Shown piece after piece: positions 1 to 7,699 of a stretch of 55,070 nt of DNA. The notes beneath the pieces were generated by a model. It saw only the letters and a program-made list of their open reading frames with translations. It did no database searches and was not told where the DNA came from. Numbering within the stretch: position 1 is the first letter of the stretch; every line of letters starts with the position of its first letter. The translations under genes were made by a program, and so were the position numbers. Origin of the DNA: Methanofastidiosum sp. (GTDB taxonomy: Archaea > Methanobacteriota_B > Thermococci > Methanofastidiosales > Methanofastidiosaceae); contig DAOSDU010000003.1 in assembly GCA_035362715.1 (NCBI GenBank), forward strand, positions 126,040-181,109, in the 5' to 3' direction.

Positions 1-491
1 CTTCAGGAGCCACAGTCTCCTCAACTGCAAACGCATCAAATGACGTTACAATACTAGGAAAAAATCCTTTACCTGAAAACATATTATTTCCTGGGGTAAC
101 TTTAGAAAGATTAATTCTTCCCTCTGGACCAATCCCAATAGATGGCTCGATTGGTGCTATAATTGACACTGGAACTAGTATTATTATAGATGGAAAGGAA
201 ATTCCTGTACTTGAATTATCTGAAGGAACAAAAATAATAATAGGGCAAGTCAATAATAAAGGATTTTTAACTCAAACTGATGCAACGATTAAATTTGAAA
301 AATTGCCTCAAGGAATCTCCATCGGAATAGATCCACAATCTCAAAAGATTAAAGCACATAGTACAGGTAGTTACATACTTACAATAAATGTTTCACCTGA
401 AGTTCCTGAAGGAGAATACTTGATTACTGTGATTGCTTCTACAAGAAGGGGCGTATTAGATACAGACACAATTAAATTCGTAATTAGTTAA
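1..491 (+). CDS. Secreted or surface protein, 3' fragment
   Basis: The reading frame is open from the left edge (first full codon at base 3) to a TAA at 489-491, so the true start lies outside the window. The visible 162 residues are rich in Ile, Thr, Ser and Gly and look like beta-sandwich sequence. The end (PEVPEGEYLITVIASTRRG) resembles the last strands of the CARDB/COG1361-type domains common in archaeal cell-surface proteins. I see no membrane anchor at the C-terminus. An internal TTG at 303 is not a credible start because the coding pattern continues upstream of it. The surface role is inferred from composition and from the other surface proteins nearby. Confidence 0.6.
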   Translation, partial: SGATVSSTANASNDVTILGKNPLPENILFPGVTLERLILPSGPIPIDGSIGAIIDTGTSIIIDGKEIPVLELSEGTKIIIGQVNNKGFLTQTDATIKFEKLPQGISIGIDPQSQKIKAHSTGSYILTINVSPEVPEGEYLITVIASTRRGVLDTDTIKFVIS

Positions 492-563
492 TTTGAATAT
501 TATTTCTATTATTTGTGAAATTCTCAATTTTATTTAAGTTATTTCTCAATTTAGTCAAAACAT

Positions 564-570
564 TTATATA
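564..570 (+). promoter_or_regulatory. Box A (TATA) of the Cys-repeat lipoprotein
   Basis: TTATATA lies 23-29 bases before the ATG at 593. With archaeal initiation about 25 bases downstream of box A, the mRNA would be leaderless or nearly so. There is no Shine-Dalgarno in the gap. Confidence 0.6.
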
Positions 571-592
571 TTTCTTAATCTAAAAATTTTCG

Positions 593-1639
593 ATGAAACA
601 AACTTACATTATTTTGATTTCTAGTATAGTGATAATTTCACTTTTACTAGGTTGTGCCCAAACTCCAAAAGAAGTTAAAGATGAGCACGGATGCATTACG
701 TCTTCTGGATACTCTTGGTGCAATGCTTTGCAGAAATGTATAAAGGCCCCAGAAGAATGTGTCCAGCCTTACGGTAGTGACAGAGATGAGCATGGCTGCA
801 TTGGTAGCGCCGGATACACTTGGTGCGATATTAAACAGAAATGCATCAGACCTTGGGAAGAAAACTGTTCTAAAGAAATACATAAAGATGTGCATGGATG
901 TTTGATTGACGATGGAGAAGTATGGTGTGCATTAAAGAACAAGTGCATCAAACCTTGGGAAGAACACTGTTCTGAAACTAAACCTGTTGGCGGAGACAGG
1001 GATGAACATGGATGCCTAATTGCCGCAGGCTACCAGTGGTGCGAATACAAACAGAAGTGCTACAGGTCTTGGGAAGAGTCATGCACTCCAGATCCACCAA
1101 CACCACCAATAGGCGGGGATAGAGACGCTCACGGATGCCTAATTGCCGCAGGCTACCAGTGGTGCGAATACACTCAGAAATGTTACAGGCCTTGGGAAGA
1201 ATCCTGTACGGCGCCTAAACCAATAGGTGGCGACAAAGATGAACATGGATGCCTAATTGCTGCAGGCTACCAGTGGTGCGAATATACCAAAAAATGTTAC
1301 AGGCCTTTTGAAGAAACATGTAGCATAGGTGGGGACAGAGATGAACATGGATGTCTCATCGCAGCAGGTTACCAATGGTGTGAATACACACAGAAGTGCT
1401 ACAGGCCTTTTGAAGAAACTTGCACAATCGGTGGAGATGTCGACGAGCACGGATGCAAAGAATCAGCAGGCTACACATGGTGTGAGGTCAAAAACAAGTG
1501 CATAAGGACATGGGAAGAGTCATGCACAATCGGCGGAGACGTTGATGAGCACGGATGCCTTGTCGCAGCAGGCTACCAGTGGTGTGAAGGTCTTAAAAAG
1601 TGCATCAGACCTTGGGAAGAAGAATGCCCAACTGATTGA
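593..1639 (+). CDS. Lipoprotein with nine Cys-rich tandem repeats
   Basis: The N-terminus is a signal peptide with a lipobox (LLLGC, Cys21), so the protein is probably lipid-anchored outside the membrane. From residue 30 it consists of nine repeats of about 28 residues with the pattern DEHGC..aaGYqWCe..qKCyRpwEE.C, giving four Cys per repeat at HGC, WC, KC and the end. Linkers of the type PIGGDR separate them. Four Cys per unit suggests two disulfides or a metal site per repeat; that is inference. Repeats 4-7 are nearly identical even at DNA level, so the array has expanded or been homogenised recently. It appears to be a single-gene unit with its own box A. I recall similar single HGC...WC...KC units at the ends of secreted proteins in archaea and candidate-phylum bacteria, but no function. 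Confidence 0.85.
   Translation: MKQTYIILISSIVIISLLLGCAQTPKEVKDEHGCITSSGYSWCNALQKCIKAPEECVQPYGSDRDEHGCIGSAGYTWCDIKQKCIRPWEENCSKEIHKDVHGCLIDDGEVWCALKNKCIKPWEEHCSETKPVGGDRDEHGCLIAAGYQWCEYKQKCYRSWEESCTPDPPTPPIGGDRDAHGCLIAAGYQWCEYTQKCYRPWEESCTAPKPIGGDKDEHGCLIAAGYQWCEYTKKCYRPFEETCSIGGDRDEHGCLIAAGYQWCEYTQKCYRPFEETCTIGGDVDEHGCKESAGYTWCEVKNKCIRTWEESCTIGGDVDEHGCLVAAGYQWCEGLKKCIRPWEEECPTD
680..1636 (+). repeat. In-frame tandem repeat array, nine units
   Basis: Nine coding repeats with start-to-start spacing of roughly 90-125 bases because linker length varies. A 38-base block starting at 1010 (ggatgcctaattgcc...) recurs without change at 1133. It recurs with few changes at 1247 and more at 1349. All units stay in frame. 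Confidence 0.9.
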
Positions 1640-1644
1640 TAAAA

Positions 1645-1664
1645 TTATTTTATTTTTATTTTTT
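1645..1664 (+). terminator. T-rich terminator after the repeat lipoprotein
   Basis: A run of T-tracts broken by single A residues starts six bases after the stop codon. Oligo-T on the coding strand is the usual archaeal intrinsic termination signal. No hairpin is visible. Confidence 0.5.
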
Positions 1665-1680
1665 AAATTAATAAATAACT

Positions 1681-1688
1681 TTTTATAA
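1681..1688 (+). promoter_or_regulatory. Box A of the AI-2E family gene
   Basis: TTTTATAA lies 22-29 bases before the ATG at 1710 and there is no Shine-Dalgarno, so the transcript is probably leaderless. Confidence 0.5.
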
Positions 1689-1709
1689 TGGCTATAGAAT
1701 ATAGTCTTA

Positions 1710-2723
1710 ATGGATAAAATCTCATACATCAAGATTACAATATCTGTAATAGTCCTCCTTATGGGGCTCTACTTGATATATCCAATTATTCCGGGGCTTA
1801 TAGGGGGGTTTGTATTTGCGTATGCATTCCTTCCAGTCTATAATCAGATATTTAACAAAACAAAAAGAAATGGCTTATCTGCCGCACTTACAACTCTTTT
1901 TATATCTGCCCCAATACTCATTACAATTCTTTATGCAGTTTTTAAAGCGCTCGCTGAGCTTAAAGTCATTACAGAAATAATAAAGAGTGGCTCTTCAGTT
2001 TCTATTCTTGGCATTTTTGGAATAAATATATCTGACTCTCCTTTTTATGGATTTATCACTGAAACTTTTCCTAGGTTAGTAAATCTAACAGAAGTTTTTT
2101 CAAGATCGGTGCATGAACTGCCTTTAACATTAATTAATATCTTAATCTTGTTCTTAGCCCTTTACTACTTCCTCCATGAAAGATTAGTCATTGAAGAATT
2201 TATCAGTAAAATAATGCCTCCTCACTACCACAGGGATTTATTAGAAATTCTTGAGCCTACAAACAAGGTGATTAACGGGTTAATTTATGGAAATGTAATG
2301 AGTGCACTCATAATTGGACTACTTGCAACTATTGGTTTCCTTGCGTTGGGTGTGCCTTACTCTTTTTTATTGGGGCTTTTAGTTGGGCTTGCAGCATTGT
2401 TGCCAGTGGCAGGACCTTGGACAATTTACATCCCTGTAGGATTTTACTTTCTCCTTGTGGGTGATTTATTCAGAGGATTAACCCTTTTAATATTTGGAGT
2501 CGTAGTCCTTGGAGTCTTATACAATTTTTACATATTCCCAAAGCTTGGCGGGAAACAAGCACAACTTCATCCGTTTATAGTCCTAATTGGTTTCCTTGGA
2601 GGCGCATATATGTTAGGGCCACTCGGTATTTTATATGGCCCTATCATATTGGGACTCCTAAAAGGACTTGCCGAAGGCATTATCAAAGAAAGCTCTACTA
2701 GAAAAAAATTTTTCAGACTGTAG
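1710..2723 (+). CDS. AI-2E family transporter (UPF0118 membrane protein)
   Basis: A 337-residue polytopic membrane protein, the normal length for the AI-2E/PerM family. It has two closely spaced N-terminal helices, a third at about 60-80, an extracytoplasmic stretch, then a C-terminal block of helices with family features: GNVMSALIIGLLATIGFLALGVPY, LVGLAALLPVAGPW and the final LGPLGILYGPIILGLLKG. Family members export small molecules or act as Na+/H+ antiporters, so no substrate can be given. It is probably monocistronic. The next gene is convergent, with eight bases between the stop codons. Confidence 0.9.
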   Translation: MDKISYIKITISVIVLLMGLYLIYPIIPGLIGGFVFAYAFLPVYNQIFNKTKRNGLSAALTTLFISAPILITILYAVFKALAELKVITEIIKSGSSVSILGIFGINISDSPFYGFITETFPRLVNLTEVFSRSVHELPLTLINILILFLALYYFLHERLVIEEFISKIMPPHYHRDLLEILEPTNKVINGLIYGNVMSALIIGLLATIGFLALGVPYSFLLGLLVGLAALLPVAGPWTIYIPVGFYFLLVGDLFRGLTLLIFGVVVLGVLYNFYIFPKLGGKQAQLHPFIVLIGFLGGAYMLGPLGILYGPIILGLLKGLAEGIIKESSTRKKFFRL

Positions 2724-2731
2724 TCTTTTTT

Positions 2732-3091
2732 CTATCGCCTGAATATGTACCTTGCGGGACTTCTACCCAATCCTATTTCAAATTTGCAGTTCTTGCAAAC
2801 TTTGCCAATTGTCGTTGATCTGCCAAATAGGTCTTGGGAGATAATATCTTGAAGGTCTTTTCCACAGAATGGGCACATTTTTATCTCTTTGCCCTTACGG
2901 GAGTGGACCTGAACTCTTATACCATATTTTTTAGCAACTCTTCTTATCCTCTCTGCCGAGACTCTAACCTCATCTTTTTCAGATAGCTTTTTTCTTACCT
3001 TTTCAAAGAGTTCATTTTGCGAGTGAATTACTATGTCTTCTCTTAGAACCTTCTTAATAGCATCAAGAATTTGTGGGTCTGTAGTCCGCAT
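2732..3091 (-). CDS. Small archaeal helix-turn-helix and zinc-ribbon protein
   Basis: Taken from the ATG at 3091 (MRTTDPQ), giving 119 residues. A longer frame from 3139 overlaps the aminotransferase gene, and a box A (aaatataaa at 3111-3119) sits 20-28 bases before 3091, which fits a leaderless start there. Residues 1-70 are helical and basic like a winged helix (VSAERIRRVAKKYGI). The C-terminal part has a CxxC...CxxC zinc ribbon (CPFCGKD, then CKNCKF). Nucleic-acid binding, perhaps as a transcription or RNA-processing factor, is inferred from fold alone. It lies downstream of the aminotransferase but has its own promoter. Confidence 0.75.
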   Translation of the reverse strand: MRTTDPQILDAIKKVLREDIVIHSQNELFEKVRKKLSEKDEVRVSAERIRRVAKKYGIRVQVHSRKGKEIKMCPFCGKDLQDIISQDLFGRSTTIGKVCKNCKFEIGLGRSPARYIFRR

Positions 3092-3110
3092 ATATAATAT
3101 TAGAAATTTA

Positions 3111-3119
3111 AAATATAAA
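3111..3119 (-). promoter_or_regulatory. Box A of the zinc-ribbon gene
   Basis: Read on the minus strand this is TTTATATTT, 20-28 bases upstream of the ATG at 3091. It is the main reason for preferring that start. Confidence 0.45.
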
Positions 3120-3135
3120 TGATTATCTCTAAAAA

Positions 3136-4323
3136 TCATTTTTTAGTTTTCATGAAATCTTCAAGTCTCGAAAAGGCTTCTTCCATGGTGTCAATTGGGG
3201 GTAGAAAAACTGATCTGAAATGGTCTTTTCCATAGATAGGGCAAAATCCACTACCGTGGACTAAAAGAACCTTTTTCATTTTTAAAAATTCATATACAAA
3301 CTCTTTGTCATCCTTCCACCTTTTATCTAAATCAATTTTTGGAAAGATATAAAGTCCGCCCATTGGCTTAGTTGTGCTTATACCGGAAATCTCGTTTAAT
3401 CTCTTGTAGGCAAATTCGCTCCTCTGCTTTAGCTTTGAAACCATTTCTAATACGTATTTTTCACTACCCTTATATGCTTCAATAGCTCCAGCCTGGCATA
3501 TAGAATTTGCAGAAATTCTTGCACGAAGTTCCTTCATTATCCCTTCTTTTATATCAAACAGGGTATCCCAGTTATAGAATGCCATATAACCGACTCTCCA
3601 ACCAGGCGCAAGGTAAATCTTTGAAATGCCGTTGAATGTGATTATTGGCACTTCATCAGTCATGGAAGCAGAGCTTACAAAGGAATCATCAAAGGTAATC
3701 CTATCATATATCTCATCAGAAATAATAAACAAATCATGTTCTATTGCGATATCCAGTATCTCTTTTAGGGTTTTTTTAGGATAAATGGCGCCAGTGGGAT
3801 TGTTTGGATTAATTATAACTATACACTTTGTCCTTTCAGTTATCTTTGATTTAAGGTCTTGGACATCAATATTCCACCCATCTTTCTCGATAGTTCTATA
3901 AGGAACTGGAGTTGCACCAAAAAAAGTTGCATAAGCGGTGTAAGTTGGATAACCTGGACCTGGAACTAAAACTTCGTCCCCTGGTTCAAGAGTAGCTCCA
4001 AAGACTAGATTTACCCCTTCAGTCACACCTGAAGTTACAACAACATCTTCTAGGTATATTTTTCCATTATTTTTAGATTCCCTTTCAGCAATGACTCTTC
4101 TTAATTCTGTGTTTCCAAGAGAATCCTCGTAACCATTATAACTACCTCTGGCCGCATTGATGATGGCATCTACCATAGGCTCTGGAGTTTTAAAGTCAAA
4201 CTTCAGAGGGTCTCCTATATTTAATTTTAGTATCTTGTCCCCTTTAGATTCAAGTTTTCTTGCATATTCAACTACGTCTCGAATTGCATAACTTATCGTT
4301 GACGATCTTTCTGAAACGTTCAA
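3136..4323 (-). CDS. PLP-dependent class I/II aminotransferase (alanine or aspartate type)
   Basis: A fold-type I aminotransferase of usual length (about 395 residues). Visible landmarks are the N-terminal LNIGDP, substrate-loop YNGYEDSLG, the NPNNPTGAIY motif, YDRITFDD and the PLP lysine in FNGISKIYLAPGWRVGYM. The C-terminal Arg region is HFRSVFLPP. It resembles the archaeal alanine/glutamate-pyruvate aminotransferases. Exact substrate is uncertain. Start: a GTG at 4332 lies inside the sequence AAGGTGATACCATTG, where AAGGTGAT looks like the Shine-Dalgarno and TTG at 4323 sits four bases after it, so I prefer TTG at 4323. Confidence 0.88.
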   Translation of the reverse strand: MNVSERSSTISYAIRDVVEYARKLESKGDKILKLNIGDPLKFDFKTPEPMVDAIINAARGSYNGYEDSLGNTELRRVIAERESKNNGKIYLEDVVVTSGVTEGVNLVFGATLEPGDEVLVPGPGYPTYTAYATFFGATPVPYRTIEKDGWNIDVQDLKSKITERTKCIVIINPNNPTGAIYPKKTLKEILDIAIEHDLFIISDEIYDRITFDDSFVSSASMTDEVPIITFNGISKIYLAPGWRVGYMAFYNWDTLFDIKEGIMKELRARISANSICQAGAIEAYKGSEKYVLEMVSKLKQRSEFAYKRLNEISGISTTKPMGGLYIFPKIDLDKRWKDDKEFVYEFLKMKKVLLVHGSGFCPIYGKDHFRSVFLPPIDTMEEAFSRLEDFMKTKK

Positions 4324-4480
4324 TGGTATCACCTTCTATCCAGCTATTGAAGTTTGATATATCCCTATTTAAGTTTAACTATTATATTAGAACATAATAC
4401 TAAAAATTAAAACAAATTATAAAAATTGTTCTATAATATCTATTATATTAAACTAATGTATATTCATAAGATATTGATCT

Positions 4481-5104
4481 TTAGCCATAAACAAACAAAT
4501 ATAGATAATACGCACCAATTAGGACGAGCATTATCCCGCTTATCTTATCCAAAGATTTTGAATATTTTTTAACAAAGTCTTCTACCCTCTTTAGTCCAAA
4601 AAATGAGGAGATAATAATAAGTGGAGCACCTACTAAAAATGAATAAATTAAAAGCGAGATTGAGGCAATGAAAATATTATTTTCTAACGATACTATTGAT
4701 ATAAGGGATATCAAAAGGGGGGCAGCTCTTGCTATAGTTATTAGGCCATATGAAATCCCATATGTATAAGGAGTTGAGCCGTAAAAATTCCTCTCCTTTT
4801 TTACAGATAATATATAACTTATTTTTATTATTCTCAATAGGATTAATCCGATAAATATCGATATTACCGCCCCTAGAAGAAATCCTAATTTAGTATCTGA
4901 ATTAAAAATCGAAGAAACTCCAAAATTACCCAGTAGTCCAAGAGGTACAAAAATTGTTGCAACGCCCACAGAAAATAAAATTGCATTGAGTGGTGCACGC
5001 TCACCCAATATTTTTGGAAAAATAGGAATAATAAAAAAGAGATTCAACGGGCATAAACCGGCTGTTATCCCCAAAACAACAGATGAAATTAGCGATTCAA
5101 ACAT
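4481..5104 (-). CDS. CcdA/DsbD-like membrane protein with a single cysteine
   Basis: A 207-residue protein with six predicted helices, matching the size and pattern of CcdA, the membrane protein that carries reducing power outward through two Cys. The first-helix motif GLCPLN (Cys17) corresponds to the CcdA PC..P site. The fourth helix, where CcdA has its second Cys before Pro, reads IARAAPLL, so that Cys is Ala here. I count only one Cys in the whole protein, so classic two-Cys thiol transfer is unlikely. It follows ppsA on the same strand, separated by three bases, and could be co-transcribed. No thioredoxin-like or cytochrome c gene is nearby. Confidence 0.7.
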   Translation of the reverse strand: MFESLISSVVLGITAGLCPLNLFFIIPIFPKILGERAPLNAILFSVGVATIFVPLGLLGNFGVSSIFNSDTKLGFLLGAVISIFIGLILLRIIKISYILSVKKERNFYGSTPYTYGISYGLITIARAAPLLISLISIVSLENNIFIASISLLIYSFLVGAPLIIISSFFGLKRVEDFVKKYSKSLDKISGIMLVLIGAYYLYLFVYG

Positions 5105-5107
5105 TAA

Positions 5108-7549
5108 TTATATGAACCCCATCTCTTTTTCTTTTTCCCAAACGTTTAGTCTAGTTTTTATGACTGTGTCGGGATTTAAGCTAATTGAATCAATTCCACT
5201 TTCAACTAGGAAGGATGCAAATTCTGGGAAGTCCGATGGAGCTTGGCCGCATATACCAATCTTCTTATGCTTTGATTTGACAACTTCTATTGCCTTTTTT
5301 ATCAGTCTTTTGACTGCAATGTTCCTTTCGTCATATATGCTTGAAACAAGCTCTGAGTCTCTATCAAGTCCAAGGGTAAGCTGAGTCAGATCATTTGAAC
5401 CAATTGAGAATCCGTCAAATATCTCGCAGAATTCATCTGCAGCGAGTACATTTGAAGGAATTTCACACATTACATATATCTCAAGACCATTTTCACGTTG
5501 CACAAGTCCAAACTCTTTCAAAGTGTTTACAACTTTTCTACCTTCGGCAGGTGTTCTACAGAATGGAACCATTATCTTGATGTTATTTAGCCCAATCTCT
5601 TCTCTAGCCCTCTTAATAGCTTTACATTCAAGAGCAAATGCCTGCTTGAAGTTTTCATCATAGTATCTAGAGGCACCTCTCCAACCAATCATTGGATTGC
5701 TTTCTTTAGGCTCATAGAATTTCCCGCCTATAAGATTTTCATATTCATTTGATTTGAAGTCACTTAGACGAAGAATGACATCTTTAGGATAAAATGCCGC
5801 TCCAATCATCGATATGCCATATGTAAGCTTGTCAATATAGAAATGAGTCTTTTCTTTGTATCCGCCTGTTTTATCTTCTATCTGTTTTATGGTCTCTGCA
5901 ACTTGCATATCATACCTTGATTTTTCACTTAACTCTTCAAAGTTGACAAGGGCCATTGGGTGGATCCCTATGTAAGAATTAATAATGAACTCTTCTCTCG
6001 CTAATCCAACCCCATCGTTTGGTATCTGTGACTGATAGAAAGCCTTTTCAGGTATTCCGACGTTCATCATTATTTTAGTCCTTGTTTCTGGTAGTTTCTG
6101 TATGTCAATCTCTTCTACTTCATACTTTAGCAAGCCGTCATAAACTGCTCCAACTTCACCTTCTGCGCAGCTTACAGTCACTTTCTGCCCATCTGACAAA
6201 ACTTCAGTGGAGTTATCAGTTCCAACGATACATGGTATTCCAAGCTCACGCGATACTATAGCCGCGTGACAGGTTCTGCCACCCCTATTTGTCACAATAG
6301 CGCTTGCTTTTTTCATTACAGGTTCCCAATCTGGGTCGGTCATCTCTGTTACAAGGACCTCTCCTTCTCTGAAAAGAGAAATCTCCTTGGGTGTTCTAAT
6401 AATATGGGCCATTCCCTGCCCGATAAGATCCCCAACGGCCTGCCCAGTCACAAGCTTCTTCCCTTTTTCTTTCAATATGTATGTCTTTATGGTGTTAAAA
6501 TCTCTTTGAGAATGAACTGTTTCAGGCCTTGCTTGTAGAATGTAAAGCTCGCCTGTATTTCCATCCTTTGCCCATTCAATGTCCATGGGCGTGTACTTAT
6601 CTTTTTTAGAAGAATAGTGGTCCTCTATAATTACTGCCCACCTAGCAAGCTTTAGAACATCTTCATCAGAAATTGAAAATTTGTTTCTTTCTTTTTCATC
6701 GACCCTAATATTTTTTGTGCCCTCATTTGGGTCATCAGAATAGATCATTCTCCTCTGCTTTGCACCAAGTTTTTTATTAATTATTGATTTGTAACCTTTC
6801 TTTAGAGTTGGTTTAAAGACATAAAATTCATCGGGATTTACAGTACCCTGAACAATATTTTCACCAAGACCAAAAATGGAAGTAACTAAAACTACATCTT
6901 TGAAACCAGATTCTGTATCAATTGTAAATATAACTCCACTTGATCCTGTATCGCTTCTTGCCATCTTCTGAACGCCTATTGAGAGTTTAACTGAGAAATG
7001 GTCAAACCCCTTATCATGTCTGTATGATATGGCTCTATTAGTAAAGAGGGATGCAAAACACTTCTTACATGATAAAATCAAGGAATCTGGGCCGGTAATG
7101 TTGAGGAAAGTTTCTTGTTGGCCTGCAAACGAAGCATCGGGAAGGTCTTCAGCAGTTGCTGATGATCTCACGGCAACATCGACATTTTTCCCATATGTAT
7201 TTTCTAGCTTACCATAAGCCTTAATTATTTCCTTCTTTAGCTCATCGGGAAATTCTGCTTCAATTATGGCATGTCTTATTTTTTCTCCTCTCGTTGCAAG
7301 ATTTTCATAAATATTTGTATCAAGGTCCTTTAGAATCTCTCTTATCTTTTTCTCTATTCCAGCATTCTTAAGGAAGTAATCATAAGCATAAGACGTAATG
7401 GCAAATCCTTCGGGAATTTTAATACCCTTGCTTTTCAAGTTCCTTATCATCTCACCAAGAGATGCATTTTTACCACCTACAAAAGGAATATCATCGATAT
7501 CTATCTCTTCAAAAAATAGGATTAATTTATGTTCCTTGTCTTGGGGCAT
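5108..7549 (-). CDS. ppsA: Phosphoenolpyruvate synthase
   Basis: Makes PEP from pyruvate and ATP (products AMP and phosphate) for gluconeogenesis, in the cytosol. The 813 residues cover all three parts. The ATP-grasp nucleotide-binding domain has VGGKNASLGEM near the start and ILQARPETVHSQ at about 350. The swivelling phosphohistidine domain has GGRTCHAAIVSRELGIPC near residue 430. The C-terminal PEP/pyruvate barrel has GLAREEF, GSNDLTQLTLGLDRD and the catalytic Cys in GICGQAPSD. A Shine-Dalgarno (AGGTG) precedes the ATG by five bases. Length and motifs are complete. Confidence 0.97.
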   Translation of the reverse strand: MPQDKEHKLILFFEEIDIDDIPFVGGKNASLGEMIRNLKSKGIKIPEGFAITSYAYDYFLKNAGIEKKIREILKDLDTNIYENLATRGEKIRHAIIEAEFPDELKKEIIKAYGKLENTYGKNVDVAVRSSATAEDLPDASFAGQQETFLNITGPDSLILSCKKCFASLFTNRAISYRHDKGFDHFSVKLSIGVQKMARSDTGSSGVIFTIDTESGFKDVVLVTSIFGLGENIVQGTVNPDEFYVFKPTLKKGYKSIINKKLGAKQRRMIYSDDPNEGTKNIRVDEKERNKFSISDEDVLKLARWAVIIEDHYSSKKDKYTPMDIEWAKDGNTGELYILQARPETVHSQRDFNTIKTYILKEKGKKLVTGQAVGDLIGQGMAHIIRTPKEISLFREGEVLVTEMTDPDWEPVMKKASAIVTNRGGRTCHAAIVSRELGIPCIVGTDNSTEVLSDGQKVTVSCAEGEVGAVYDGLLKYEVEEIDIQKLPETRTKIMMNVGIPEKAFYQSQIPNDGVGLAREEFIINSYIGIHPMALVNFEELSEKSRYDMQVAETIKQIEDKTGGYKEKTHFYIDKLTYGISMIGAAFYPKDVILRLSDFKSNEYENLIGGKFYEPKESNPMIGWRGASRYYDENFKQAFALECKAIKRAREEIGLNNIKIMVPFCRTPAEGRKVVNTLKEFGLVQRENGLEIYVMCEIPSNVLAADEFCEIFDGFSIGSNDLTQLTLGLDRDSELVSSIYDERNIAVKRLIKKAIEVVKSKHKKIGICGQAPSDFPEFASFLVESGIDSISLNPDTVIKTRLNVWEKEKEMGFI

Positions 7550-7699
7550 AGTTACACCTGGACCTCTTCTAAAAACAATCCTTAAAAAGTTTTGGATATT
7601 TATTTAAAATATAGAGTTTATATATTTTTGATAATAATTTTATTGGCCTATTTACGAATAGTTTTAAATAAAAGAAAAAATAATCTGTTTCGTGGTCAT

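Noticed and set aside
647..951. Minus-strand open frames across the repeat lipoprotein
   Set aside because: They mirror the Cys/Trp-rich repeats of the plus-strand gene and have no promoter or Shine-Dalgarno.
680..1636. Regular repeats suggesting a CRISPR array
   Set aside because: The repeats are long, in frame, imperfect and fully coding, with a signal peptide and conserved Cys pattern. Spacers are not unique sequences of constant length. No cas gene is present in the window.
4324..4480. Possible small gene or RNA in the 157-base AT-rich gap before the aminotransferase
   Set aside because: It contains only the aminotransferase promoter and AT-rich sequence with weak, imperfect inverted repeats; I see no stable structure or open frame.
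7592..7699. Longer N-terminus for the beta-propeller protein
   Set aside because: The extra 36 codons would place two hydrophobic stretches before the signal peptide, and the ATG at 7700 gives a normal signal sequence with a possible box A about 30 bases upstream.
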